A DNA stretch of 36,775 nucleotides, taken from NCBI GenBank assembly GCA_019634055.1, contig JAHQVZ010000210.1:1-36775 (forward strand), written 5' to 3'. Numbering within the stretch: the first letter of the stretch is position 1; every line of letters begins with the position of its first letter. The DNA is from Leptolyngbyaceae cyanobacterium MAG.088 (lineage in GTDB: Bacteria; Cyanobacteriota; Cyanobacteriia; Phormidesmidales; Phormidesmidaceae). The notes under the pieces are model-generated. The model was not told where the DNA came from and ran no database searches. It saw nothing but the letters and a program-made list of their open reading frames with translations. The translations under genes and the position numbers were made by a program. This document shows positions 15,997-23,857 of this stretch, piece after piece.

Positions 15997-16863
15997 ATGA
16001 AAAGGTGGGTTAATTTATATCGTTATTTAACCAATGCTTCGCTGCTTCGGCGTCTTGTTATTTTTTTTGCAACGTTGTCAGTTTTGTGGGCCCCATTTGC
16101 CTTGGTTTTCTATAGCCTTGGTTACTGGAGCGGACAGTCCCATCTGACAAATGCGTTAGCGTTGATTGCTTTATATGGTTGTTTTATCGGTCACGCCTGG
16201 TTTTGGGGCCGTTGGGGCCACTCTTTTCAGAAACCTTTGCAGGCCTATGGCCTAGTGTTGGGCAGGCAATTTTGGTGGAGCCTCTTGGTTTCACTGGTAT
16301 TTGGCTTTAGCCTCGTGTGTGCCCTCTTTGGGATAGAGATTCTTTTGGGTTGGGCTAGCTTTCACCCAAGGCCACTTATGGTTATTGCGTTAGAAGGGTT
16401 AGCAATAGGGCTAGGCTTCGGCTTTGTAGAGGAATTGTTGTTCCGGGGATGGTTGCAAACTGAGCTGCAACTCAGTTTGAGTCGTTTTTATGCCATTGTC
16501 TGGAGTAGTTTCATTTTTGCCACTGCTCATTTTATTAAGCCGTTGCCTGACATATTAAAAACCTCTCCCCAGTTTTTGGGTTTATTTCTGCTTGGACTAA
16601 TTTTGGCTAGCAGTCGTTATATGGCCTCTCAAAGGTCGTTTCCTGCACGTCCGTGCAATCATCATTTAGGTTTGCCTATGGGTTTTCACGGCGGGTTAAT
16701 CTGGGGCTATTACATTGTTGATGTAGGGGATTTGGTTATGCCCTCAGGACTTGTGCCTGATTGGGTAACGGGTATTCATGGTAATCCCCTATCTGGAGCC
16801 TTAGGGGTAGCTATTTTAAGCGGTTTGACGTTCTTAGCCTGGATTAAACTTCGCTTAAAATAG
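15997..16863 (+). CDS. CPBP-family intramembrane glutamic endopeptidase
   Basis: A 288-residue polytopic membrane protein with about eight hydrophobic helices. The three CPBP (Abi/CAAX protease-like) motifs are present: EELLFRG with E145, E146 and R150; ATAHF with H178; and MGFHGGLIW with H231. Family members cleave membrane-anchored substrates or act as scaffolds; the substrate here is unknown. It starts at ATG 53 bases after clpS, so co-transcription and a shared role in protein turnover are plausible but inferred. Its last 20 bases overlap the 3' end of argF on the opposite strand. Confidence 0.88.
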   Translation: MKRWVNLYRYLTNASLLRRLVIFFATLSVLWAPFALVFYSLGYWSGQSHLTNALALIALYGCFIGHAWFWGRWGHSFQKPLQAYGLVLGRQFWWSLLVSLVFGFSLVCALFGIEILLGWASFHPRPLMVIALEGLAIGLGFGFVEELLFRGWLQTELQLSLSRFYAIVWSSFIFATAHFIKPLPDILKTSPQFLGLFLLGLILASSRYMASQRSFPARPCNHHLGLPMGFHGGLIWGYYIVDVGDLVMPSGLVPDWVTGIHGNPLSGALGVAILSGLTFLAWIKLRLK

Positions 16864-17767
16864 CGGCAAGTAAGGCCTTTTGAGCATGTAATCGATTTTC
16901 TGCTTGGTCCCAAATTCGGGAGTGAGCGCCTTCCATCACATCGTGGGTAATTTCTTCGCCACGATGAGCGGGTAAACAGTGGAGTACGATGGCTTGATCG
17001 TGAGCTAAATCAAGCATTGACTGATTGATTTGGTAGGGCTGAAATTGAGGAATTCGTGATTGCGCTTCAGATTCTTCGCCCATACTTGCCCAAACATCGG
17101 TATACAGAGCATGGCTTCCTTGAACAGCTGCTTTTGGGTCATCGGTAACGATAACGGCGCTACGTCCTTGGCTGAGGTCGATGGCCTGATTGACGACGGT
17201 CTGATCCGGGGCGTATCCGTTGGGGGTGGCGACTCGGATATTTACGCCTGCTAGGGCACAGCCTAGCATCAAAGAATGAGCGACGTTATTACCGTCTCCT
17301 AAGTAAGACATAGTCAAATTTTCTAGGCTGCCAAAGGTTTCTCGCAGGGTCAGGAGGTCGGCCAAAATCTGACAGGGATGCTCAAGGTCTGTCAGGGCAT
17401 TAATGACAGGAATGTTGGCATAGGCTGCAAATTCTTCAATTTCAGCTTGTTGAAAGGTGCGAATGGCAACCACATCTAGATAGCGATCGAGAACGCGGGC
17501 TGTATCTGACGTCGGTTCTCCACGGCCTACTTGAGTGACCCCAGCATTCAGGTCTAGGATCTGGCCGCCAAGCTGATACATGGCCACTGAAAAGCTGACA
17601 CGGGTACGCGTAGATGCTTTAGAAAATACTAGTCCTAGTACTTTGTTAGGGCATTTAGGCTGTTTGGTTCCGTTTTTGAGTTGTGCGGCTAGGTCTAAGA
17701 GTTCGTGTAGCTCTGTGCTGGTTAGATCTGCCATGCTGAGCAGATCGCGTCCCTTCAGTGAATCCAT
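16844..17767 (-). CDS. argF: Ornithine carbamoyltransferase
   Basis: Makes citrulline from ornithine and carbamoyl phosphate in arginine biosynthesis; cytoplasmic trimer. The carbamoyl-phosphate motif STRTR is at 52-56, HPCQ at about 130-133, and TDVWASMGEE at about 222-231 carries the ornithine-loop S-M-G. HCLPAHRGEE near 262 holds the catalytic cysteine, whose HCLP signature separates it from aspartate carbamoyltransferase. The frame is open to TTG at 17824, but the ATG at 17767 yields MDSLKGRDLLSMADL, the usual start for this family (about 307 residues). It is divergent from the methyltransferase gene and overlaps the CPBP gene at its 3' end by 20 bases. Confidence 0.95.
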   Translation of the reverse strand: MDSLKGRDLLSMADLTSTELHELLDLAAQLKNGTKQPKCPNKVLGLVFSKASTRTRVSFSVAMYQLGGQILDLNAGVTQVGRGEPTSDTARVLDRYLDVVAIRTFQQAEIEEFAAYANIPVINALTDLEHPCQILADLLTLRETFGSLENLTMSYLGDGNNVAHSLMLGCALAGVNIRVATPNGYAPDQTVVNQAIDLSQGRSAVIVTDDPKAAVQGSHALYTDVWASMGEESEAQSRIPQFQPYQINQSMLDLAHDQAIVLHCLPAHRGEEITHDVMEGAHSRIWDQAENRLHAQKALLAAILSEV

Positions 17768-17883
17768 AGAGTCTTTGGTGATAAGCGGTGGAGTCAACAA
17801 GATACTACTATTTAGGCTGGGCAATTAGCATGGATGACTTAGGGGGATGGTCGGGATATTTTGGATAGGAGCTTAGGGGAAGC

Positions 17884-18501
17884 ATGGGACTCTATTCGCG
17901 GTTGATTTTCCCACGCTTGTTGGATGTGACGATGTCGGGCCAGGAGTTGAGTGGTTACCGTCGGGCACTGTTGCAGTCTGTTCGGGGACAGGTCTTGGAG
18001 ATTGGCTTTGGTACGGGGTTGAATCTTCCGTTCTACGGTGATGGCGTGACGGCACTGACGGCCATTGATCCGAATGAGGGGATGTTTGCGATTGCCAATT
18101 CTCGGATTCAAGCTTCCGGCATCGATATCACCTTGCAAACGGGTCGGGCTGAGTCACTTCCCATGGCAGCGGCTATGTTTGACGCGGTTGTTTGTACCTG
18201 GACGCTTTGCAGTATTCCGAACGTTGATATGGCCCTCAAGGAGGTTTATCGGGTGCTCAAGCCGGAGGGCAAGTTTTTCTTTATTGAACATGGTCTCAGT
18301 TCTGACCCAGGTGTGGGTACTTGGCAGCGACGGATCACACCACTGCAGCGGCGAATTGCTGATGGTTGCCATCTAGATCGTCCTATAGCCAGTTTGATTG
18401 AGGCGGTCTTTGACGACCACGTCGAATTGCAGGAGTTTTATGCCACTGATTTGCCTAAGCTCATTGGTTATTTTTATCAGGGCATAGCGACTAAGGGGTA
18501 A
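17884..18501 (+). CDS. Class I SAM-dependent methyltransferase (METTL7/type 11-like)
   Basis: A 205-residue Rossmann-fold methyltransferase. Motif I is VLEIGFGTGLNLPFY (37-51), the acidic residue ending strand 2 is in TAIDPNEGM, motif II is FDAVVCTWTLCSIPNVDMAL, and the post-motif is VYRVLKPEGKFFFIEHG. The layout matches methyltransferase type 11 proteins related to METTL7, which act on small hydrophobic thiols, lipids or quinones; the substrate here is not evident. It has no signal peptide. It converges on the next gene with only 7 bases between stops and faces away from argF across about 116 bases. Confidence 0.85.
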   Translation: MGLYSRLIFPRLLDVTMSGQELSGYRRALLQSVRGQVLEIGFGTGLNLPFYGDGVTALTAIDPNEGMFAIANSRIQASGIDITLQTGRAESLPMAAAMFDAVVCTWTLCSIPNVDMALKEVYRVLKPEGKFFFIEHGLSSDPGVGTWQRRITPLQRRIADGCHLDRPIASLIEAVFDDHVELQEFYATDLPKLIGYFYQGIATKG

Positions 18502-18508
18502 CGCAGCG

Positions 18509-18838
18509 TTATGTCTCGCCCTTGAAGATTTGGGCAGTTGCGATCGCAATTCGCTCAATATCAGCATCTAACAGGGGTGGCCACTCTACCTTTGCCCGTT
18601 TACCTTGCTCATAAAACTGGCGACTTTCATAGGCTATTTGGTGCAAGGCATAGGCTAATGGACGATTTAGAGTATCGGCAACTTTGAGCCCTTCCATCAC
18701 TGTCTTTAAGGCCAATAAGAGTGAGGTAACTTGGCCAGGTACCGGTGGTTGATATTGCTGTAATCGTGCCAAAAATGAATCGGACACCGTCAAATCTGAT
18801 TGTTTGATTACTACCTGCTCGGCTGTCTTCAGGTCCAT
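18509..18838 (-). CDS. Conserved-looking cyanobacterial hypothetical protein
   Basis: 109 residues from the ATG at 18838; an upstream ATG at 18892 would add 18 residues of unremarkable sequence, and neither has a clear ribosome-binding site. The protein is soluble and mainly helical: SDSFLARLQQYQPPVPGQVTSLLLALK, VMEGLKVADTLNRPLAYALHQIAYESRQFYEQG, then VEWPPLLDADIERIAIATAQIF. The pattern resembles a family I know only as cyanobacterial unknowns, sometimes given unsupported enzyme names. I assign no function. Its promoter lies in the 409-base space shared with the surface-polysaccharide locus. Confidence 0.7.
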   Translation of the reverse strand: MDLKTAEQVVIKQSDLTVSDSFLARLQQYQPPVPGQVTSLLLALKTVMEGLKVADTLNRPLAYALHQIAYESRQFYEQGKRAKVEWPPLLDADIERIAIATAQIFKGET

Positions 18839-19247
18839 ATTGTGACGGGAAATAAAAGAATTACCGTATGCTCTGGCACCTAACGCATGCATATCGTCAA
18901 AGGGAACGGGGTGTCAGTTGCAAGTCAGTTTTCGCTAACCATAATGTTAGAAACGACTATCGTCAATTCTGAAGCAGAGACAAAGCGATTCTATAAGCTT
19001 CATAGAGATTTTATGAGGTGTGTATGCCCAAGATTCAAATGAACAAGACACACTAAGAGTAGGGATACTTTGGATCTATGAATGTTTTATCACCCTGTCA
19101 GCAAGTTTGACTGCAGGGCGTTGCTATTTGACCAGTGCAACTGCCCAGTACCTGGGGAATATTGGATCAATGGCAGTTGCTTGATTCAATTTCTGTTAGT
19201 CACCACAGTGGAAGCAATTGCCAACATTTCATTAGACACTGCACGCC
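18839..19247. promoter_or_regulatory. Promoter region of the surface-polysaccharide locus
   Basis: 409 bases without a credible gene. The main structure is a 9-bp inverted repeat, GCAACTGCC (19137-19145) and GGCAGTTGC (19172-19180), separated by 26 bases and ending 67 bases before the aminotransferase start. The GGGCGTTGCTAT string just before it has a faint likeness to the enterobacterial ops element but is not a match. No confident -35/-10 pair was found. Confidence 0.4.
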
Positions 19248-20405
19248 ATGGCTAGTTCACGTTTTGTTCCCTTTGTTGATTTATCCCAGCAGCATCGTCC
19301 ATTGCATTTAGATCTAATGGCGGCAATCACTTCTGTCGCTGAACGGGGCGATTACATATTAGGCAAGTCAGTTGTTGAATTTGAGCAAGCGTTTGCTAAT
19401 TACTGTGGGGTTCATTACGGCGTGGGTGTCGGCTCTGGCACCGATGCGCTGACGCTAGGTCTGCAGGCCTGTGGTGTGGGTCCTGGAGACCAGGTGATTT
19501 TGCCTGTCAATACCTTTGTGGCCACTTTAATTGGTGTCTTGCAGGTGGGTGCTACCCCCGTCTTTGTCGATTGTGATTTAGAGACAGGATTGATAGATTT
19601 GGCTGCTGCAGAGCGGGCCATAACGTCCAGAACGCGGGCGATTATTCCTGTTCATCTTTACGGTCAGATGGTGTCTCCTCAGGCTTTAACCTCACTGGCG
19701 GATACTCATAATGTCATTATTTTTGAAGATGCGGCTCAGGCCCATGGCGCTGAACGGGAAGGCGTCAAGGCCGGAAGTGTGGGTCTGGCATCTGCGTTTA
19801 GTTTCTACCCTAGTAAGAACTTAGGCGCGATGGGCGATGGCGGTATGGTAGTCACCCAGCAAGATGTGATTTCTCAAACAGTGAGGTCGCTACGTAACTA
19901 TGGGTCAACTCGTAAGTACTACCACACGGATCCTGGCGGTACCAATAGTCGTCTCGATACATTACAGGCGGCTGTCTTGCAGATTAAGCTATCGCATTTA
20001 AATGCCTGGAATTGCGATCGCAATCGTTTAGCACAACGTTACGACGAAGCCCTCAAACCCTTAGCTGGTTTTGGGCTTCTGCCTATGGTTAACCACAGTG
20101 GGAGGGGGCATGCCTATCATCTTTACGTTATCCGTTTAACCTCTGATTGCCCAATTGATCGTACGCGCCTTCAGCAAGAATTAGCTGCCTGCGATATCCA
20201 GTCCGGTATTCACTATCCAGTGCCCTGTCACCTGCAACCAGCCTTTCAAAACCTGGACTATCAGGTTGGTGACTTTCCTGTAGCTGAGCAGTTAAGTCAA
20301 GAAATTCTATCCTTGCCCATGTATCCGGGCATGACTGACGAACAACTAGAGTACGTTGTAGAGATCATCATGGCGGTGGCCGAAAATTGTCCAGTGTTGA
20401 TTTAA
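19248..20405 (+). CDS. DegT/DnrJ/EryC1/StrS-family sugar aminotransferase
   Basis: A 385-residue PLP enzyme that aminates nucleotide-linked keto-sugars for polysaccharide or glycan synthesis. Family hallmarks are VGSGTDALTLGL (62-72) for cofactor phosphate binding, FEDAAQAHGAE with D161 and Q164 stacking against PLP, and the internal aldimine lysine K190 in SFYPSKNLGAMGDGG. The C-terminal HYPVPCHLQPAF and SLPMYPGMTDEQLEYV segments are typical substrate-pocket and closing motifs. It is the first gene of a same-strand series leading to the exosortase, Wza-like and Wzc-like genes, 21 bases before the exosortase start, consistent with supplying an amino sugar for that surface polymer. The exact sugar is unknown. 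Confidence 0.9.
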   Translation: MASSRFVPFVDLSQQHRPLHLDLMAAITSVAERGDYILGKSVVEFEQAFANYCGVHYGVGVGSGTDALTLGLQACGVGPGDQVILPVNTFVATLIGVLQVGATPVFVDCDLETGLIDLAAAERAITSRTRAIIPVHLYGQMVSPQALTSLADTHNVIIFEDAAQAHGAEREGVKAGSVGLASAFSFYPSKNLGAMGDGGMVVTQQDVISQTVRSLRNYGSTRKYYHTDPGGTNSRLDTLQAAVLQIKLSHLNAWNCDRNRLAQRYDEALKPLAGFGLLPMVNHSGRGHAYHLYVIRLTSDCPIDRTRLQQELAACDIQSGIHYPVPCHLQPAFQNLDYQVGDFPVAEQLSQEILSLPMYPGMTDEQLEYVVEIIMAVAENCPVLI

Positions 20406-20426
20406 TCCAAATAATACATATCAACG

Positions 20427-21368
20427 ATGATTAGTTTTCCATATTCCAAATCGTCTAAATGGGCACTGGAGCTCGTAGTGATTAGCTGCTTAGTGATTCT
20501 CTATGGACCTTTGCTCTATCACTGGGTGTGGGATGGCTGGATCAATAAAAATATCAGTATTCAGCATGAGTATTTTAGCCACGGCATCTTAGGCATCCCT
20601 CTGGCATGCAAACTTGTTTGGGATAAACGCCCAACTTGGCAGCAATTACAAGATCGTTGCCATTGGTCAGGCATTTTATGTTTAGCGGCAGCCTTTATGT
20701 GTTACGCCAGTGGCGTTATGGATGCGGTGAATTTATCATTACCTCTGATGCTAACGGGCCTCCTTCTCTGTCTCAAAGGTCCAACAGGCTTAAGGCTAAT
20801 GCTGTTTCCGCTAATTTTGATAGTTTTTTCAACGCCTACACAGCTACCCTATCTGGTTGAGCCCCATATCCTTCCATTACAGCGATTTATTGCCACTGTG
20901 GCAGGCACAATTCTGCACGGTCTGGGCTATGAGGTAGAAGTCAATAACATCTACTTAAGTATGAATCAGCAGCTGGTAGAAGTGGCACCACACTGCGCCG
21001 GCTTAAAAATGCTGTTTACAAGCCTATATATGGGCTTAGTGCTCACCTACTGGACAGGGGTATATCGCTCCAAATTGCGGACGAGTGTCTTTTTTGTTGG
21101 CATTGTCCTGGTCAGTGTTATCGGCAATATTCTCCGCAATACAATTTTGACGTTTTTTCACGGTCATAGCATGACGTCAGCTTTTCACTGGCTGCATGAA
21201 AGCTGGGGTGGTGATGTTTATTCTGCTTTGATGTTAGGGTCTTTAGTCTTGATTGTGAATGCTATTCAAACCCATGTGCCAGCTCAGATGCCAGCCAAGT
21301 TAGCCTTCAGCAGTATCGGCACAGAGACAAACCAGTCGGGACAGCAAATGCCACCGATCGATTTTTAG
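20427..21368 (+). CDS. Cyanobacterial exosortase (cyanoexosortase B-like)
   Basis: A 313-residue membrane transpeptidase/protease with about eight hydrophobic helices. The exosortase triad is visible: the cysteine nucleophile C190 in EVAPHCAGLKML, the arginine R237 in GNILRNTIL, and a histidine in AFHWLHESWGG (H254 or H257). Family members process proteins with PEP-CTERM-type sorting tails and usually sit beside exopolysaccharide genes. The assignment to the cyanoexosortase B branch comes mainly from the next gene, which looks like that branch's partner. The polar, Gln/Thr-rich C-terminal tail is presumably cytoplasmic or disordered. No PEP-CTERM substrate is encoded in the window. Confidence 0.88.
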   Translation: MISFPYSKSSKWALELVVISCLVILYGPLLYHWVWDGWINKNISIQHEYFSHGILGIPLACKLVWDKRPTWQQLQDRCHWSGILCLAAAFMCYASGVMDAVNLSLPLMLTGLLLCLKGPTGLRLMLFPLILIVFSTPTQLPYLVEPHILPLQRFIATVAGTILHGLGYEVEVNNIYLSMNQQLVEVAPHCAGLKMLFTSLYMGLVLTYWTGVYRSKLRTSVFFVGIVLVSVIGNILRNTILTFFHGHSMTSAFHWLHESWGGDVYSALMLGSLVLIVNAIQTHVPAQMPAKLAFSSIGTETNQSGQQMPPIDF

Positions 21369-21417
21369 ATGTCATTGTGCTACATGCTGTAGTTCTTCTC
21401 TAGGGATGTTTTAACAG

Positions 21418-22113
21418 ATGGTTTGGTCATTGTTTTCTGCGGATACTAAATTTAGCTTTCGGCTGAAATGGTTAGCCGTTGTACTGTTAGCTACGATCAT
21501 TGCAGTTGTTTCTATTCCTCAGTATGTATCCGGTCAATGGCCTTGGCATTCGCCGCCAGAGGTAGCTCAAATTCGTGCCATTCGCGATTTGAAAGAAACG
21601 GGATTATCCATCGATGGATGGTCTGAAGACCTTCAACAAAAAATCTCCATAGGCGGTTCTCAGTGGTCAGTACAGCAATTGGCTCCCATCAGTGATTCAA
21701 TCCCAGAGCAAATGGTACTCTTTCTAAGACCTCAGGGGCAGTCTGACGACCAACCAGAGGTTGAGTGGATTGATTTAGAAGGCGCACAAAAATGGCAAAC
21801 TTCTGATCGTCGACGTCTCAGCATGGGTACTTTGACGATCAACACATTTAGAGCTTGGACGGCTGGCCAAACCTTTGCAGTGGCTCAATGGTATGCCCTT
21901 CCCCAAAGTGGTCATCCTGCCCCACATCATTGGTTTTGGCGCGACCAAAAATATCAGTGGGGCAGAGGAGAGCGTTTGCCTTGGGTTGCCGTTAGTATGT
22001 TGGTGCCGATGCCGCCCCTCGGAGATGTGTCCCTCTTTTACCCTGATTTGGAGCGTCTGAGCTCACTGGTGCAGGCATCCTTAGTGGAAACTGTCTTTGT
22101 TCAGGCATCTTAA
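21418..22113 (+). CDS. Cyanoexosortase B system-associated protein
   Basis: A 231-residue protein with an N-terminal membrane anchor (LKWLAVVLLATIIAVVSIP, about 18-36) followed by an exported domain. The body has KETGLSIDGWSEDLQQKISIGGSQWSVQQL, TFRAWTAGQTFAVAQWYALP and HHWFWRDQKYQWGRGERLPWVAVSM. The pattern recalls EpsI/DUF3485-type partners of exosortases and the cyanobacterial exosortase-B-associated family. It lies 49 bases after the exosortase stop on the same strand, which supports a joint function. The biochemical role of these partners is not known. The identification depends on context as well as sequence. Confidence 0.78.
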   Translation: MVWSLFSADTKFSFRLKWLAVVLLATIIAVVSIPQYVSGQWPWHSPPEVAQIRAIRDLKETGLSIDGWSEDLQQKISIGGSQWSVQQLAPISDSIPEQMVLFLRPQGQSDDQPEVEWIDLEGAQKWQTSDRRRLSMGTLTINTFRAWTAGQTFAVAQWYALPQSGHPAPHHWFWRDQKYQWGRGERLPWVAVSMLVPMPPLGDVSLFYPDLERLSSLVQASLVETVFVQAS

Positions 22114-22252
22114 TGCGAGTGTAGTTCATCCTCACGGTTTATCTGAAAACCTCTGATGGTGCAGAAGATGAGCTACAGTAGCTACATTGAACACAATATA
22201 GCGCTTACAAATTAGCTGAATTTCATATACGCTTTTTTATCTTTGAACTGGT

Positions 22253-23671
22253 ATGGTAGCGGTCAAAAATGCCCCAAAAAACCAATATTTTTTGAAAAAG
22301 CAGTTAGCTCTACTGGCTAGCCCCATTGTATTAGGTGCAACCTGTTGGAGTTTCCTGAATACGCCTACTACAGCCCAATCGCTTCCCCCGCTCTCAGAAG
22401 AATCCCTAGAGGAATCAGTACCGGTTGAGGTGCCAGTAGATCCTATCGAGCCAGATGAAACGCTGCTGGACGTAGAAACAGAGACAGACGTACCGACAGT
22501 TGAGGTGTTGCAACGTCGGCCCACTCTCGATGATTTAGAACCGAGGATTCGCAATAGCTCGACCCCTGTAGGCGTTGAGGATATCTTTGAAGAATATCGC
22601 TTAGGCCCTGGAGACGGTATCTTTGTAAGTGTTCAGCGCTTTCCTGATTTGTCATTTCAAGCAACGCTTGATCAGCAGGGTAATGTGATTCTGCCCATTG
22701 AAGGGGCAGTTCCCTTGGAAGGCCTTACCCTTAATGAAGCGGAAAATCGAATTCGTGCTGTCTACAACCAATATGTGGTACTGAATGAAGTACGCTCGAT
22801 TGGTTTAGCTAATACACCACAGGGTATCCCTTATCAGGCTGTTGAAGAAGATATTAATCGCTTTATCCGGCCTGACTATCAGACCCTGAGGGCCAATAAC
22901 CCGGGTCGCTATGGGGTTCCCGACGTGACGCTGACCCTTACGGCTCAGCGTGGTGTAGAGGTCATGATTTTTGGGGAAATTGAGCGTCCAGGTCTATACC
23001 CGCTACAGGTTCCACGGGTAACTGCTGCGCTCTTAGCCGCAGGTGGGGCTCGTAGTACAGCTGATTTACGTGAAATCCGGATTCAGCGCCGCCTACCCGA
23101 TAACCGTGTGATTGAAAAAACAGTCGATCTGTATACTCCTGTCCGTGAAGGCATCCCACTGCCGGAAGAACGTCTTGAAAATGGTGATGTCGTTATTATT
23201 GCTCGACTTGATCCAGCTCAGTCGCAGGATTACGATGTAAATTTGGTCACTCGTTCTACTTTTGCTCAGCCAGAAATTTTAGTTCGGGTATTTAATTATC
23301 CTGGTGGGGTTGTTAGGGGACAAAGGTTACCCAATGGCAGTACGTTTGTAGATGCATTAGTGGGTGATTCTGTAAGAGGGGGAGGTGGTCTGGGTTTACC
23401 ACTTAATCAGGCTAATTTAGATTCAGTAGCATTAATCAGGTTTGATCCAGAGGAAGGGAAGCCAGTGATTGCTAAGTTAGACGCTAAGGATGCAATCTAT
23501 GGCGATCCGACTCAAAACCCACCGCTTCGGGATAACGATGTCATTGTGGTTGGTCGAAGCTTTATCAATCGTATTTCGTTTGCCATCGACACCATTACCC
23601 AGCCTTTCCAGGATGTCCTCAGCTTTATCCTCTTTTTTGATGGCATTTTTAATGGAGACTTTTTTGATTAG
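22253..23671 (+). CDS. Polysaccharide export protein (Wza/OPX-like, SLBB domains)
   Basis: 472 residues. The N-terminus has a membrane-targeting segment (LALLASPIVLGATCWSFL) with likely cleavage near TTAQS. An acidic, Pro/Val-rich linker (about 45-85) follows. The polysaccharide export domain begins at EYRLGPGDGIFVSVQRFPDL (about 106-125), and SLBB-type domains carry PDVTLTLTAQRGVEVMIFGEIERPGLYPL and RVFNYPGGVVRGQRLPNGSTFVDAL. The C-terminal RISFAIDTITQPFQDVLSFILF is hydrophobic, probably membrane-inserted. OPX proteins form the outer-envelope channel for capsule or released polysaccharide, paired with a Wzc-type partner, here encoded next. The 139-base space upstream contains AGCTAC-A-GTAGCT. 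Confidence 0.9.
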   Translation: MVAVKNAPKNQYFLKKQLALLASPIVLGATCWSFLNTPTTAQSLPPLSEESLEESVPVEVPVDPIEPDETLLDVETETDVPTVEVLQRRPTLDDLEPRIRNSSTPVGVEDIFEEYRLGPGDGIFVSVQRFPDLSFQATLDQQGNVILPIEGAVPLEGLTLNEAENRIRAVYNQYVVLNEVRSIGLANTPQGIPYQAVEEDINRFIRPDYQTLRANNPGRYGVPDVTLTLTAQRGVEVMIFGEIERPGLYPLQVPRVTAALLAAGGARSTADLREIRIQRRLPDNRVIEKTVDLYTPVREGIPLPEERLENGDVVIIARLDPAQSQDYDVNLVTRSTFAQPEILVRVFNYPGGVVRGQRLPNGSTFVDALVGDSVRGGGGLGLPLNQANLDSVALIRFDPEEGKPVIAKLDAKDAIYGDPTQNPPLRDNDVIVVGRSFINRISFAIDTITQPFQDVLSFILFFDGIFNGDFFD

Positions 23672-23857
23672 GGATTGGGTGAGTTTTTTCGGTGCTATAG
23701 CATCATGAAAGATATGAAGCGAACGATTGAGCTATGATTTCTTTAGATCTGCTAAGAGATCAGTATTTGCCTTGTGGATGTTCTGCTGTTGAGCTTTCCC
23801 TGAGTCAATGATTCAGACCGCTGTTTTATACTAGTTTTTTGTATCCGAGGAGTGTCC

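Noticed and set aside
19116-19127. GGGCGTTGCTAT as an ops/JUMPStart element before the polysaccharide locus
   Set aside because: Only a partial match, and the RfaH/ops system is enterobacterial; no support in cyanobacteria.
22237-22554. 105-codon minus-strand Ser/Thr/Gly-rich frame
   Set aside because: It mirrors the acidic, Val/Pro-rich linker of the Wza-like protein; the low complexity explains the open frame.
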